64,000 bases of DNA from Paraspadella gotoi (GCA_051294375.1 CM119271.1:13702372-13766371); one strand, 5' to 3'; shown: positions 42,201-53,039, counted from the stretch's first letter. Notes: generated by a model from the letters alone, not told the origin. Translations and numbers: made by a program.

Positions 42201-45200
42201 GGACATTTGCAACTCGTCCAACATCGTCTCCAGCATCGAGTTCGATCGGAGCGGGGATCATTTCGCCATCGCTGGCGTCACGCGGAGGATCAAGGTGAGT
42301 TGAGCGGGTGGAGTCTCCATCGGAACGAGCTTCGCCGGAGCCGAAATGATGCTAAGTTCTGTGAATGTGATGGGGAGGTTCTTTTTATCGTCGCAATCGC
42401 TTTGCGACGATATTGTNNNNNNNNNNTCGGGTTTTTATTTCGGGTTTATTTTTTTCAGGGGCTGCGTCTGCTGATCATTTTATTTTTTGACAATGAAATT
42501 TTTTTTTTCCAGAAACTTTAATTTAAACTTTAATTTTCCTCAGTACAGTTGACAGTTGACAATGACAATGAAAAATGTTTTTTTTTTTTTTGAAACTAAC
42601 TTTAGAACAAAGTTNNNNNNNNNNGTGGCGTCGTCGTCGTGGTTGTTCCAAATTATCGGCTTTTTTATTGTTACTGATTCATAGAGAAAGGGAAAAAAAA
42701 CGAGTCTGTAGCTGGCTCTGCAGGGGCTTATTCATTTTCTCTCTTTTCTCCTGCTGCGTCTGCTGCTGCCTTTTGATTTCTTTTTTTTTCTGGGTGCCTC
42801 TGCTGCTGCCGCTGCTGATTCGTCCGAAAACGATTTGGCTTCTCTCTCTCTCTCTCTCTCTTTTTTTTAATTAAAAAAAAATTGAATTAGGATTGAACTC
42901 GTAAAATTAGGCATCGCATTCGTGCATGTTATCATTTTTCTATCGCAACATCGGGTTTTTATTTCGGGTTTATTTTTTTCAGGGGCTGCGTCTGCTGATC
43001 ATTTTATTTTTTGACAATGAAATTTTTTTTTTCCAGAAACTTTAATTTAAACTTTAATTTTCCTCAGTACAGTTGACAGTTGACAATGACAATGAAAAAT
43101 GTTTTTTTTTTTTTTGAAACTAACTTTAGAACAAAGTTTGAAGAGAGATTTAACAACGATTTTTATTTCATAGTGAAACGGACATGTTTCGACTCACATA
43201 CGAGTCTTCTTCAGCGCCAATTCAATGACACATACGAGTCTTCTTCAGCGCCAATTCAATGAATTGGCGCTGAAGAAGACTCGTATGTGAGTCGAAACAT
43301 GTCCGTTTCACTATGAAATAAAAATCGTTGTTAAATCTCTCTTCAAACTTTGTTCTAAATCAAATCACAACGAAACAGAAAGGAAAAAAACACAATGAAA
43401 CTAACTTTAATTTTCTTCGGTACTTTTTTTTTTTTAATTGACAATCGCAAAAATAGAATTTTTCTTTCTTTTTATAAATTAATTTTCTTTTCTAAAATTT
43501 TATTTTTTTTAGTATCAAAATTTGTCGTCAATCCAGATTTTTCTTATGCGATTGCGACGATCCTTATGCTTTTAAGATTTTTTTTCAATAATTTTTTTCC
43601 ACGGGACTCGTATTAATTTTTTCCGCTGCCGCTAGATTTTCGAGTATGACGCGGTTATCAAAGACTTGGTGGACATCCACTACCCGATCGCCGAAATGTC
43701 CTGTAACTCAAAGATCAGCTGCGTCTCGTGGAACTATTACCATCGCGGGGTGTTGGCCTCTAGCGACTACGAAGGTGTGACGCGGTCGGGAGAACTCGAG
43801 GGGGCGCTACCCTTTTGTATGTACTGAAGGATAATGACATTCATTAGGAACGGTTTCCTTGTGGGACGCGTTCACTGGCTGCACGACGCGACAGTTTCAG
43901 GAGCACGAAAAGCGCTGTTGGTCCTGCGATTTCAGCGTCACCAATCCGAAACTCCTGGTTTCCGGTAAGTTTTTTTTCCGTTATTCCTATCTTGCGTCGC
44001 TAAATCAGACAAGATTTAGATATTAAATCATTGAAGCCTTTTCGTTATGTCGTGTATTTTTTTTAAAGGTATCAGTTAGTTAAAAACCTCCCCTCCCGCT
44101 TAAAGGCTCCGACGACCACCAAGTAAAACTCTGGTCGACTAATCAGCAACACTCCGTCCACTCGATCACCGCCGCCGCCAACGTCTGTTGCGTGAAGTTC
44201 TCCCCCGAAGACGCCTTCAAACTCGTCTTCGGATCCGCCGACCACTGCGTCTACCTCTACGACCTCAGGAAGATTAAGACTCCTTTGAAAGTTTACAAAG
44301 GTGAGTTTTTATTTTCGGTGATTCTTTTTTTTTTTTTTATGAACAGAGATCATTTAATATATTAGCATTTCAATTATTTATTGAATTAGAATTATTACAA
44401 TTATTACTTTTCAACCGTTGTTGTTGTGACTGTTAATAGTATAATTTTTTTTATTAAAAGTTTCCTATTATTACAACATTACGACTCTTATTATAACGTT
44501 GACGTTTAGTCAAATAACGAGGATAATTAATAAGTGGCGGACAATGATTAGGGTGATGACATAGGTAACGATGACACGATGACAAAGGTTAAGACAAAGG
44601 TGATGACAATATTAAACAGTTCAATAATTATTTGAAGAAGTGTTCTTTCTTGAGTTTTGGGTGTAGAGGTGAATGCCTAGAGTTCTCTTAGAAATTTTGA
44701 CCATCAATCCCTCCGTCGGTTCCTCTGTCGGTCATTGGTCATTCTAAGGTTGTAGTAAGGTCTGTGATTCGTCGGCATTCTGATGATTCGTGAAGGAGAC
44801 GAGCAATCACATCACTAGGCCAACCAAGTCCGTTTATAGGTCCATTCCGTTGATGATAATAACGATTATTGCTAATTTATACAAATAATCTTTTTTTTTT
44901 ACCTTTATTTTTATTTTTTTTTCAAAACCCAGGCCACCGCAAGGCCGTCTCCTACACGCGCTTTTTGACGCCGACGACGCTGGTTTCGGCCTCTACCGAC
45001 TCCCAACTCAAACTGTGGGACGCGGAAGAGGAGAGGGCGCGCCGGAGTTTCTCCGGCCACGTCAACGAGAAGAACTTTGTCGGGCTGACGACAGACTCCA
45101 GCGCCGACGGAGACTACATCGCCTGCGGGAGCGAGAACAACACGTTGTACGTCTATTACAAGGTACCGTGAGTTCGAGTCGGATTTAGGCGGGTGACTGA

Positions 45201-45571
45201 ATTGGATTTTAAATTGTAGGCAACCCAAGGTTACGAAACTGCGTTATGTTGTTTAACTTTAATCCAAACAACTATGAACCTGCCATTTAACATAACATAA
45301 GGATTATTCTTATGGATCGCTTACTCACCTTTTCACTTACACCCCCCCCCTACGTGTCCCCATCCAGGGCCTCTCCAAAACCCTGACCACCTTCAAATTC
45401 GACTCGAACCTCGGGACGCTCGACGGTCGAGAGCGCCCCGCCGAATCCTCGCCCTCATCTTCGTCGTCATCATCGGACTTCGTCAGCGCCGTCACGTGGA
45501 AACACGACACAAACGTCCTCGTCGCCGCCAACAGTCTTGGCGCTATCAAGATCTTGGAATTGGTTCCGTGA
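39212..45571 (+). CDS. COP1: COP1 E3 ubiquitin ligase (RING, coiled coil, WD40)
   Basis: Ten exons: 39212-39477, 39582-39960, 40116-40329, 40411-40664, 42118-42294, 43636-43774, 43848-43964, 44106-44300, 44933-45162, 45368-45571. They join in frame to 724 residues, close to human COP1 (731). After a Ser-rich N-terminus the RING is complete: [21 protein letters not shown], then CPTCRSTI at the start of exon 2, followed by [13 protein letters not shown]. Helical, Lys/Gln/Leu-rich segments of exons 2-3 match the coiled coil; [20 protein letters not shown] is family-typical. Exons 5-10 form the seven-blade WD40 propeller with family signatures [90 protein letters not shown] and [14 protein letters not shown]. 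By family it targets transcription factors such as c-Jun and ETS proteins, alone or with DET1-DDB1-CUL4. Intron 40665-42117 and intron 42295-43635 carry repeats and assembly gaps, but no expected coding segment is missing. Confidence 0.95.
40808..40817. other. Assembly gap (10 N) inside a GA microsatellite
   Basis: Ten Ns flanked on both sides by GAGAGA repeats, in COP1 intron 4. The true length of the microsatellite is unknown. Confidence 0.98.
40880..41760 (+). repeat. Diverged tandem duplication, about 446-bp unit, in COP1 intron 4
   Basis: The block at about 41103-41287 recurs at 41549-41725, with shared AGAACCTTC-ACCTTTGC, TTTTTCGCGTCTC, TTTCCTCGAGATGTCTCTC, GCGTCGCGTC and GAAAAGCGAC. 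The preceding parts also match (GAGTCTGAAGTTCTGTAAGT at 40884 against GAATCTGAAGTTTTTTACGT at 41324). The copies are more diverged than the 307-bp duplication in HEMK1. Confidence 0.8.
42417..42426. other. Assembly gap (10 N)
   Basis: Ten Ns in COP1 intron 5. The sequence directly after the gap (42427-42614) is repeated exactly at 42951-43138. Confidence 0.98.
42427..43138 (+). repeat. Exact 188-bp duplication next to gaps (likely assembly artefact)
   Basis: 42427-42614 lies between two N-gaps and is identical to 42951-43138 as far as I can read, including homopolymer lengths; both start TCGGGTTTTTATTTCGGG. Identity of intronic T-runs and position exactly between gaps suggest an unmerged contig end rather than a biological repeat. 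Confidence 0.85.
42615..42624. other. Assembly gap (10 N)
   Basis: Ten Ns in COP1 intron 5, directly after the first copy of the 188-bp duplicated segment. Confidence 0.98.
43177..43218 (-). ncRNA. Candidate type I hammerhead ribozyme (left arm)
   Basis: Exact reverse complement of the motif at 43266-43307: CUGAAGA box, stem II GACUC/GAGUC, GAAA, CAUGUC. It would be read in minus-strand transcripts, that is antisense to COP1. Confidence 0.55.
43266..43307 (+). ncRNA. Candidate type I hammerhead ribozyme (right arm)
   Basis: Reads GGCG-CUGAAGA-A-GACUC-GUAUGU-GAGUC-GAAA-CAUGUC-CGUU. The CUGANGA box, a 5-bp stem II, GAAA, a two-base-pair stem III (AC/GU with an AU loop), H17 = C and a 4-bp stem I (GGCG with CGUU, two G-U pairs) are all present. 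One extra A lies between the box and stem II; every copy in the window shares it. Cleavage would be after C43303, in the sense orientation of COP1 pre-mRNA. Activity is not shown. Confidence 0.6.
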
Positions 45572-46388
45572 GTCGAGGCGATGGTGTAATGTGGACGTCG
45601 GAGTGTCAAAAAGGTGTTGTACCGCGTTGCCCTGGAGGCGATTGTCATAAAACTGGCGTTTCGAACCGTTTAATTTTTTTTTTTATTCGTCGGTAACTTT
45701 GGTGCGCCGGAATTCGGTGAGACGTTCATAACATTTATCACGTGACAAAAAAAAAACACACGAGAGAATCTTTTTCGGTGATTCGTCTTGTTTCCAAAGT
45801 CTTTCTCTGTTATCGTCGCCCAAATTGTCAGGCTTGAACTTAACGGGCATTGAGAATCGCAAATTTAAACTTTTTTGAAAGGGGTACTACTCTAGGGGCA
45901 CTCGTCATGACGCTGGTTCTAATTGTGATACAATTTCGTGGTCAATAATAATAATGTTCATGGTTGCCATACTTGATATATTTTATACCAAGTTATATCT
46001 TATTTTTTCTCTGATATAAACCTTTAGATACATCTTGAAAAATATATAAAACTTTTTATTCCCTATTTCATAAATAAATATATTTTAATCAAGAACGTAT
46101 CTTTACATCATATCATACTCACTCAATCGCCCAAAGTCTTAAATGAAGCCTTTCTCTGTTAATAGTTATCGTCTTAAACCCAACTAATTCTGTGTGCCTA
46201 ATCTTAAGATTTACACATATTTATTTCTTAACGGTTATTTTTAACCTGTCTTTAAAGTGGTTTTGTCGTAGTTTTGAAACTGATAGATTTAGCCTAATTT
46301 CTCCCTAAAACGGCCTAGTTTTGCTGGGGATTCATAGATTTTGATAGTATCACTTTAATGAAAAGCAATTTCAAAAGACATTAAAATA
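45572..46388. other. COP1 3' flank
   Basis: AT-rich flank with no supported gene. AATAAA within ATAAATAAATATATTT near 46073 may end the COP1 transcript. The TA-flanked element starts at 46389. Confidence 0.5.
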
Positions 46389-47149
46389 GGGTAGTGCGGG
46401 GTAATTCGGAACACTGACAAATAAAATGAAATAAAAAAAATTATGTAAGGAATTTGAATAATTATTACTGGTGCCTTAAATATTTCACCAACTTGTCTTT
46501 ACATATTAAGAGTTGTAGCATTCCACTGTGGCTGCAGCAGCTGCAATAGCAATTTAAAAAAAGCTTGTCAAATTTCGTCTTTGAGTAGTCGTTTTCAAGC
46601 CTATCAGTCATATTTGTCGCAATATGACTATGTAATTTTAATTGATGATGAAGTTTTTTACTTACTATTAGAGTTCCGATAACCGTTAAATGTTTTACGG
46701 TTATTAACAGTTAATTATAATTTAACTTAACCGTTAAAATATTTATTTTAACGGTTAAATTCGGTTAATTTTCAAATACGATTTTTGTTATTATTTGTTA
46801 GGAAATCTTTGATTTTTTAAAAGAAAAGTATTTTTTTCCCGTCCTCTCTTATTCTCCTCTCCCTTTTTTACCATATTTTCCTCCCTCTCTCTCTTCTCCA
46901 TTTTTTCAAGGTTTTTTTTTCCTTTTTTATTATCAACCCCAATCTTTTTTCTATCCTAATCTCTCTTATTCTTTCTTCCCCTAACTTTATACCCTTATGT
47001 TCCTTTCTTTTTCTTTCTCTCTTTTCCCCTCCTTCTTTCCCCCATTTTCTCTCCTTTTTTTTGCCCTTCCAGTAATTTTTTTTCTTTCTCCCAATTTTTT
47101 TTCGTTTTTCCTTTTAACTAATTTTATGCATTTACATCTTAGAGACAAA

Positions 47150-47273
47150 GTTTGAAATAATTGGCAATAACGATTTATTTTCAAGATGAAATCGTACATG
47201 TTTTGGCTTTTTTACAAGCCTTCTTCAGCGTCAATTTAGTTTGTGAAAATATTAGACAGATTTTGTGTAGAAG

Positions 47274-47315
<42 letters not shown>

Positions 47316-47545
47316 AAAACAGAGAGAGGGCAAAGCTTCTCTGTTTCTCTCTCTCTCTCTCTCTCTCTCTCCCCATCTTTTACACAAAATCTGTCTAATA
47401 ATTTCACTAAAATGACGCTGAAGAAGGCTTATAAAAAAGCCGAAACATGTACGTTTTCATCTTGAAAATAAATTGTTGCCAATTATTTCAAACTCTGTCT
47501 CTAATCTCTAATCACAACAAAAGAAAGGATTACATAACACAATGC
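47150..47545. mobile_element. Hammerhead-bearing foldback element
   Basis: Imperfect arms run outward from a GA/CT microsatellite centre (47276-47371): AGACAGATTTTGTGTA at 47257 against TACACAAAATCTGTCT at 47382, and TTGGCAATAACGATTTATTTTC against GAAAATAAATTGTTGCCAA. The right arm is followed by the family tail ATCACAACAAAAGAAAGGAT and ACACAATG (47536-47543). The left-arm hammerhead copy (47191-47233, minus) has GAAA changed to AAAA and is probably dead. Confidence 0.7.
47414..47455 (+). ncRNA. Candidate type I hammerhead ribozyme
   Basis: GACG-CUGAAGA-A-GGCUU-AUAAAA-AAGCC-GAAA-CAUGUA-CGUU. Stem II has different bases from the 43.3-kb copy but still pairs perfectly (GGCUU/AAGCC), which is covariation. 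Stem I pairs GACG with CGUU, and H17 is A. Confidence 0.6.
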
Positions 47546-49009
47546 ATTTACATCAAAGAATATTTTGAAATATAATATATATGCAAATACATACATTTTC
47601 TTACAAATTAAATTCTTACATGAAAAACTTTTTATTCTATTTTGTTATTAAAAAAATAAATAATTCTTCGTTTTCTCTTTTTTTTCCCCTCTTTAGAACG
47701 AACAAAGAAGCAAATGAAATAAAACCGAATGAATGAAAAAAATTAATAAAAAAATTATTATAAAAAAATTAAGAATTAATAATAGAAGGAAGGAATCTTT
47801 AAAAAGACACTAAGGCTAACTAAAAATATCCTTCAATAATGATATACTTTTTAATAAAACGAAACAAAAAATTTTTTAATCAATAAATTTTTTGATCAAT
47901 AGCTCAATCAATAAACCATTCAATCAATAAACTAATATTTGATTTTTATAATTATGTTCATGGTTTATGAAAGGATAACAACTAGAAAAATAATGAGGAA
48001 GAGAAATAGAGAAAGAAAAAAAGAAAGCGAACGAGAGAAAAAGAGAACGAGAAAACTTAATATAAATTACATTATGCTTTTTCTTTCTTTTTTTTATATT
48101 TTTTTATATTTTTTTTATATTTGTATTATGCTTAAAGCAAAAGAAAAAACTTTTTAAAAATTTTTTTTTTTATAATGTTTACCTATCTATCTGAAATAGA
48201 AGATAAAGAAGATTCAGGAGCCAGAGTTAAAGAGAAAATTACCATTAAATACTTTTGTTTGTTTTAAATATTAGTATTTTAAATTTAAAGTTAAATTATA
48301 AAATTAACCGATTTTAACGGTTAACTGTTAAAAATGTTAGTCTTAACGGTTAAACGAATTTCCTAAAAAATTAATGGTTAACGAAACTCTAATTACTATT
48401 CAGAAAATTGACAGTAAATTGCGTTAAAACGGTACGTAAAGTAAGTGTACTACTAATCACTGAGATCAAGAGAGATGGAAATCATTATCGAAAAGACTTT
48501 GATCGTACGTGGAGCCCTAAATATAACCAGATCGTATTACTATTATAATTACTATTATAATACTTATAAAAAAAATTTTAAATGATATTTCTTACATTTT
48601 TTATTATCATGCAAAAGAATGCAAGAGAAGCTATCACCCGGTCAAATATGCTCTTAAAGTAACGAAATTTAAGTCAAATATGTCGTAATTTTTGATAAAA
48701 AAATTTTTAAAAATGAGCGCATAGAATTAAAAAATTTTTAAACCACCTTACTATATTAAATTTAAAGATTTTTATGCATAAAACGTTAATGGGAAGCCTC
48801 TAGTTGCTTTATGGCAGTAAAAAAGCTTATTTTAATTACTATCTTAGTTAATAAAACGGAACACTTTTCAAATTTTAAAACGACTGCATCAACCAGTAAC
48901 GGGGACACTTTCCTAGATATATCACAGAATTTTTTTTTTTTAAATATATTTACTATAAAAAAAATTTGATTACTTAGAAAAGTGTTCCGTATTACCCGGC
49001 ACTACCCTA

Positions 49010-49490
49010 ATGAATGCATAGCATTTGAACGATTCTGTCGTTCTTTTAATTAGAGAAATAATAGTCATATATTTTTCTTATCAAAACTAACATTATACCA
49101 TTATTATTATTACCACACATAAGTTCCTCTGTGCTTTTTACTGCTACTTCATATTCGGTGTTTTTTCTCCCTGTTTACATGTTTTGAAAGAGATTCATCT
49201 CTAAATTTTTTCCATGTTTAGTTTTCTAGTTGACCGCTTAAAAACATGAAGCGCAAAAGAAAAAAAACTGTTTCCCCGAACCCTTTTTCTAATTACACAT
49301 CAAGTTTTAAAAATGAAGACATCAAAAGAAGAAACAATTTTTGATAAAGCCTTATAAAGTGACCATCATTGGAGATTTAAACGCTTTGAATCGTTTCTGG
49401 GGCGCATTCAAGACGCGGGTGTTGGGTGCAGCGATCGCATAAAAAACGAGAAGAGATAAGGAGGTGGATGTGGCTGCATCGGGCGCCGCC
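49010..49490. other. AT-rich intergenic sequence
   Basis: No gene, RNA or clear repeat is recognised. A short GC-rich patch at 49410-49515 stands out but has no long open frame. Confidence 0.4.
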
Positions 49491-49534
49491 ACCCACCGTC
49501 TCTCAGCGTCCGGAAACTAAGCTTCCACGATTAA

Positions 49535-50770
49535 AAATGGATTAAAGAACGAATCTATTCCCATGCATTAACATTTATATTCACAAAATAAAAATGGTTG
49601 AAAGAACGAACAATATTCCCTCTACTTTTGGTTATTATTCACTTTATAAAATTTGTTGAATGAAAGAACTGAAATAGGGGGAAAAGTGACCAAGAAAAGC
49701 CGCTGAGTTGTTGTACAAGGAGGAGAAGGAATGAACTGGAGATTTCAAAAAGAGGAGAAAGAATGAAGGGGTGCTTAATTTTGACGTTACATGAAAGAGC
49801 AAAACTGGAGATAGAACGAAAGTAAACGAAATTTCGTTGAAACGACAAAGTTTCCATTTCTTCTTTCATTAAATAAAGATGGTTGAAAGAATGAATTGTA
49901 ATCGGTTGAAGAACTGACTGAGACAAGCTGTTGACAGAGGTGAAGGAATGAATTGATCGTGAAAAAGGAGACCTAACCTTATTCAAAAAGAGGAGAAAGA
50001 ATGCAACATGAAGAGGGTAGATGGAAGATCGAACAAAGGTTCTTTGAAAAAAATAGATGGTTGAAAGAATGTAGAAGATAAAAAAAGATAATGTAGAAGG
50101 AAAGGAGTTGCTCTTGACTGAAGTGATTCAAATCTAGTTAAGACAATCTTGGTGAGAAAATGACGAAACGGATGAATCCGTCGAGACCCGGTCACCTGAG
50201 ATGGAAGTTCGGAACCAAGAAATGGCGGAAGGCGTAGGATTGAGTCCAAAGGTTTTCCCAAGAGAAGGTTTTTTTTTTTTGGAAAGAGAGGCTGTCAAGC
50301 CAACAGCCAGCGCCATTGAGGATCGTCCGAAAAAGATGAAAAACTAAGTACCAAAGAAAGTCATTCGTGGTGAAAGAAATGACAAAGACAAATAACAAAG
50401 TAACTCCTTCAAACTTGCAATTTACTGAGGGGAAAGAATGTGAGCGACTCATGCAGGATTAGCTATCAAACGAGGATATGAAAAGTAAACTGAATGAAGA
50501 ATGATTTAAAAAGATGATCTGACCAGAAAAAAAAAAGAAAGATGGTTGAAAGAACGTTATGGCCTTCATACTCGTGTCACATAATCACATGGATTATGAT
50601 TAAGAAGATATTAAGTTGGTGAAAGAATGTTACAAGCTCTCAAGATAGTTTTTTTCAATATTCGTTGGTGAAAGAATGTTTTATATGAAAATTTTTCTCC
50701 CTACTATTTACGCTGCTCTAAAAAGAAACATTTGAAGAAAGAATGTATTGATTATTTCACCAAACCATTA
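49535..50770 (+). repeat. Region with irregularly spaced GGTTGAAAGAATG-like motifs
   Basis: About fifteen copies of a motif close to GGTTGAAAGAATG or GGTGAAAGAATG occur, for example near 49590, 49658, 49880, 49940, 50058, 50340, 50420, 50544, 50618, 50666 and 50732, all on the plus strand at irregular 40-150 bp spacing. The sequence between them differs. Several Ser/Phe-rich frames on the minus strand are by-products. Confidence 0.55.
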
Positions 50771-51613
50771 TTAGAGCAAATGGCATGAAATAATCCTTAA
50801 AACGTCAGCTGAATCATGAAGGAAGTCGACGCGGTGCCAGAATGTTTCGAGGATTGTCTGTTCAAGCTGCGCGATCACTTGAGGTGAAATCCTGATTATC
50901 AATCTCACATGCCGCGTCATGTGCGAAATGATCGACCTTTATTGCAAAATCTGAAAATACAACCTTGGAGAAATTGTGATTTCTTTGGCCACCTGCTTCG
51001 TCCACTACACAAAAGGTTGGTGTCATGGTCATTTTAATTTTTTTTCTTAAAAATGTATTTCCTGTAATATTATGTTAACTATTATTACATGAATAGATAA
51101 TAGATCGACCAAAAATCAATAACCACACTAGATCTCTCTTAACGACTTCTTCTATTTGGTTTTTCTTTGTCTGCTCTATACTTTATAACCTTAAAAACAA
51201 AAAAAAATTGACCGGAATAAAACTCACAAGAGCGATCAAATGATAGAGTACTATTGCCTTTTTGGCGGTGTTTGAACCAAAGAATTTATAGGAACTTTTA
51301 AGATAAAATCGATTTGAACTAATATTTTTAATAATTTTAGTACAAATTTTTAAATAGTATCATAATTAATTATTAATATTTATTTTATCATTATTATTAA
51401 TATTAAATTTATTATTATACTGATTACATTTAATTAAACTTATTTACCTATTTATTGGTAAAATTTTTTGTTTTTTGTCTTAACCTTAACCCTATCTCAT
51501 ATTAAACATGGCAAGTAAGTTTACTTTTCTTAACTTTGAAGTTTTATTAAATAAACCTTTATAATACTTAGTAATAAAGGTTAATAAGTAATAAATATAA
51601 AGCTATATATAAA

Positions 51614-52135
51614 TAGAAAATGAGAAAGAGTTTAAAATAATTCTATAACAATTTATTTTTAACAGTGGACATGTTTTGACTTTGATTCAAGTCTTTATCA
51701 GCACTTGTCAATTGACAGACAATTTCAAATTACAGGAAATGTGAGAGAGAGAGAGAGAAAGAGAGAGGGAAAGGTTACCAACAACGATTTTGACAGTGAT
51801 TAAAGTTAAGGACAGGGTAAGTTTAGACCAGAGAGAGAGACAGATATTAAAAAGAAACTTGGTATGATATAACCAGATTCACTGTTTTTGTCCTCTTCTC
51901 TCTCTCTCTCATACCAAGTTTCTTTTCAATATCTGTCGCTCTCTCTCTCTCTCTGGTCTAAACTTACCCTGTCCTCAACTTTAATCACTGTCAAAATCTT
52001 TATTGGTAACCTTTCCCTCTCTCTTCTCTATCTCTCTCACACATTCCCTGTAATTTGAAATTGTCTGTCAATTCACAAGTGCTGATGAAGACTTGAATCA
52101 AAGTCGAAACATGTCCACTACACTGTTTTTTTTTT
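51614..52135. mobile_element. Hammerhead-bearing foldback element in the left arm of the giant palindrome
   Basis: Arms of about 215 bp (51661-51875 and 51905-52119) face each other, with GA/CT repeats and a shared TGGTCTAAACTTACCCTGTC inside. The outer left flank, read on the minus strand, continues into the family tail (AAATTGTTA, then TTTAAACTCTTTCTCAT). The minus-strand hammerhead copy at 51664-51705 is degenerate (box CUGAUAA, AAAA for GAAA). Confidence 0.7.
52078..52119 (+). ncRNA. Candidate type I hammerhead ribozyme (best match in the window)
   Basis: AGUG-CUGAUGA-A-GACUU-GAAUCA-AAGUC-GAAA-CAUGUC-CACU. It has the canonical CUGAUGA box, perfect 5-bp stem II, GAAA, minimal stem III (AC/GU), H17 = C and a fully Watson-Crick stem I (AGUG/CACU). 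As in the other copies, one extra A follows the box. Cleavage is expected after C52115. Confidence 0.65.
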
Positions 52136-53039
52136 AACCATGCAGTCGAAAATTTTCACAATCCTGTACAGTTTCTAGTATAATTTTAAGTGCTTAAAAC
52201 GATTAACAAGGTGTCGTCAATCAGATTTTGCATTTGACCTGCGCACAATTTACCGGAAGTTGGCGTGGACTACATTATGGAATTTTTCTTTTTACTACAA
52301 ATGAGAAGTTAGGCAGTTGTTATTTACTTATCCTGCAATTAGTATAATTATTTAATAAGTTAGTACCTAGACAAAAAATGTTCAATAAAGGCTTTTCATC
52401 AATAGTGGGCGTGTCCCAAACCGGAAATAGTGCTCGATAATCAATTAAATATGTATTATTAAATGTTTTTGATTTATTCGACTGCTAATGGTTTTTTCTG
52501 TTATATGACAGCTTTATCACAAAAGATCATCCATATCATAAAAAAATCCAATCATATTTATCAATTATTACATCTTAAAAGATTCGTTTTTTAATAGCCA
52601 AAGGACTTTAAACTTTAACTATAAATATTCAAATATTATTTTCAATTTCATTCAATTAATGAGACTTTTCTAATTTTAACAATTCCTGGTTTTTATTTTT
52701 AATACCTTTTACTAATTTAATTTTTTTCATCAGTAATTTTTTTACTGGCATACCATTTTTTTGCTCAAAAACTATCGCCGGAAGTTAGACCCTTTTTTCA
52801 TAAAGTTTTATGAAAATCTTTAGAGGGAATACCCTATTTTTAAGTTTTTCCAGGTGAAGGAGAAGAGAAACAATTTCCATGCATCAAAAGTTAATCAGAT
52901 TTATAATTTTCTTTTCTTTTCCTTAAAAAAAACCTTTAATCCAGCAATAAAAAAATTATTATTTATACCATTATGTGAAATCCTATCTTTTGTCGCGTTT
53001 TTGAATTAGAAAGAGTTGAAGTAGTTCAAGCAATGATTT

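Larger units (their letters stand above)
43125..43415. mobile_element. Hammerhead-bearing foldback element (Penelope/retrozyme-like) in COP1 intron 5
   Basis: Two 99-bp arms, 43125-43223 and 43261-43359, are reverse complements of each other. Between them, 43229-43260 is an extra direct copy of the inner 32 bp of the left arm. Each arm has one hammerhead-like motif, so the two candidates face apart on opposite strands. After the right arm comes the family tail (AATCACAACGAAACAGAAAGG, then ACACAATG at 43389-43396), also seen at 47.5, 54.5 and 62.97 kb. Confidence 0.75.
46669..48391. mobile_element. hAT-like non-autonomous element nested in the TA-flanked element
   Basis: The left end TAGAGTTCCGATAACCGTTA and the right end TTAATGGTTAACGAAACTCTA are inverted. 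Flanking octamers CTTACTAT (46661-46668) and ATTACTAT (48392-48399) match at 7 of 8 positions, the target-site length of hAT elements. Subterminal TTAACGGTTAA-type repeats occur on both sides. No transposase frame is seen. A hammerhead-type foldback lies inside. Confidence 0.65.
46389..49007. mobile_element. TA-flanked DNA-transposon-like element (non-autonomous, outer of three nested insertions)
   Basis: Terminal inverted repeats GGGTAGTGCGGGGTAATTCG at the left and its near complement at the right (GTATTACCCGGCACTACCC), extending inward to CGGAACACT/AGTGTTCCG. TA dinucleotides flank both sides (46387-46388, 49008-49009), as for Tc1/mariner- or pogo-type insertions. No transposase frame is seen. 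It is interrupted by the hAT-like element at 46669-48391. Confidence 0.65.

Noticed and set aside
42207-42874. Frames crossing the N-gaps
   Set aside because: They translate Ns and intron sequence; the real COP1 exon ends at 42294 in another frame.
49639-50452. Ser/Phe-rich frames on the minus strand
   Set aside because: By-products of the GAAAGAATG-type motif region; no start context, domain or splice structure.
49535-50770. CRISPR-like array
   Set aside because: Motif is only 11-13 nt, degenerate and irregularly spaced, in a eukaryotic genome.
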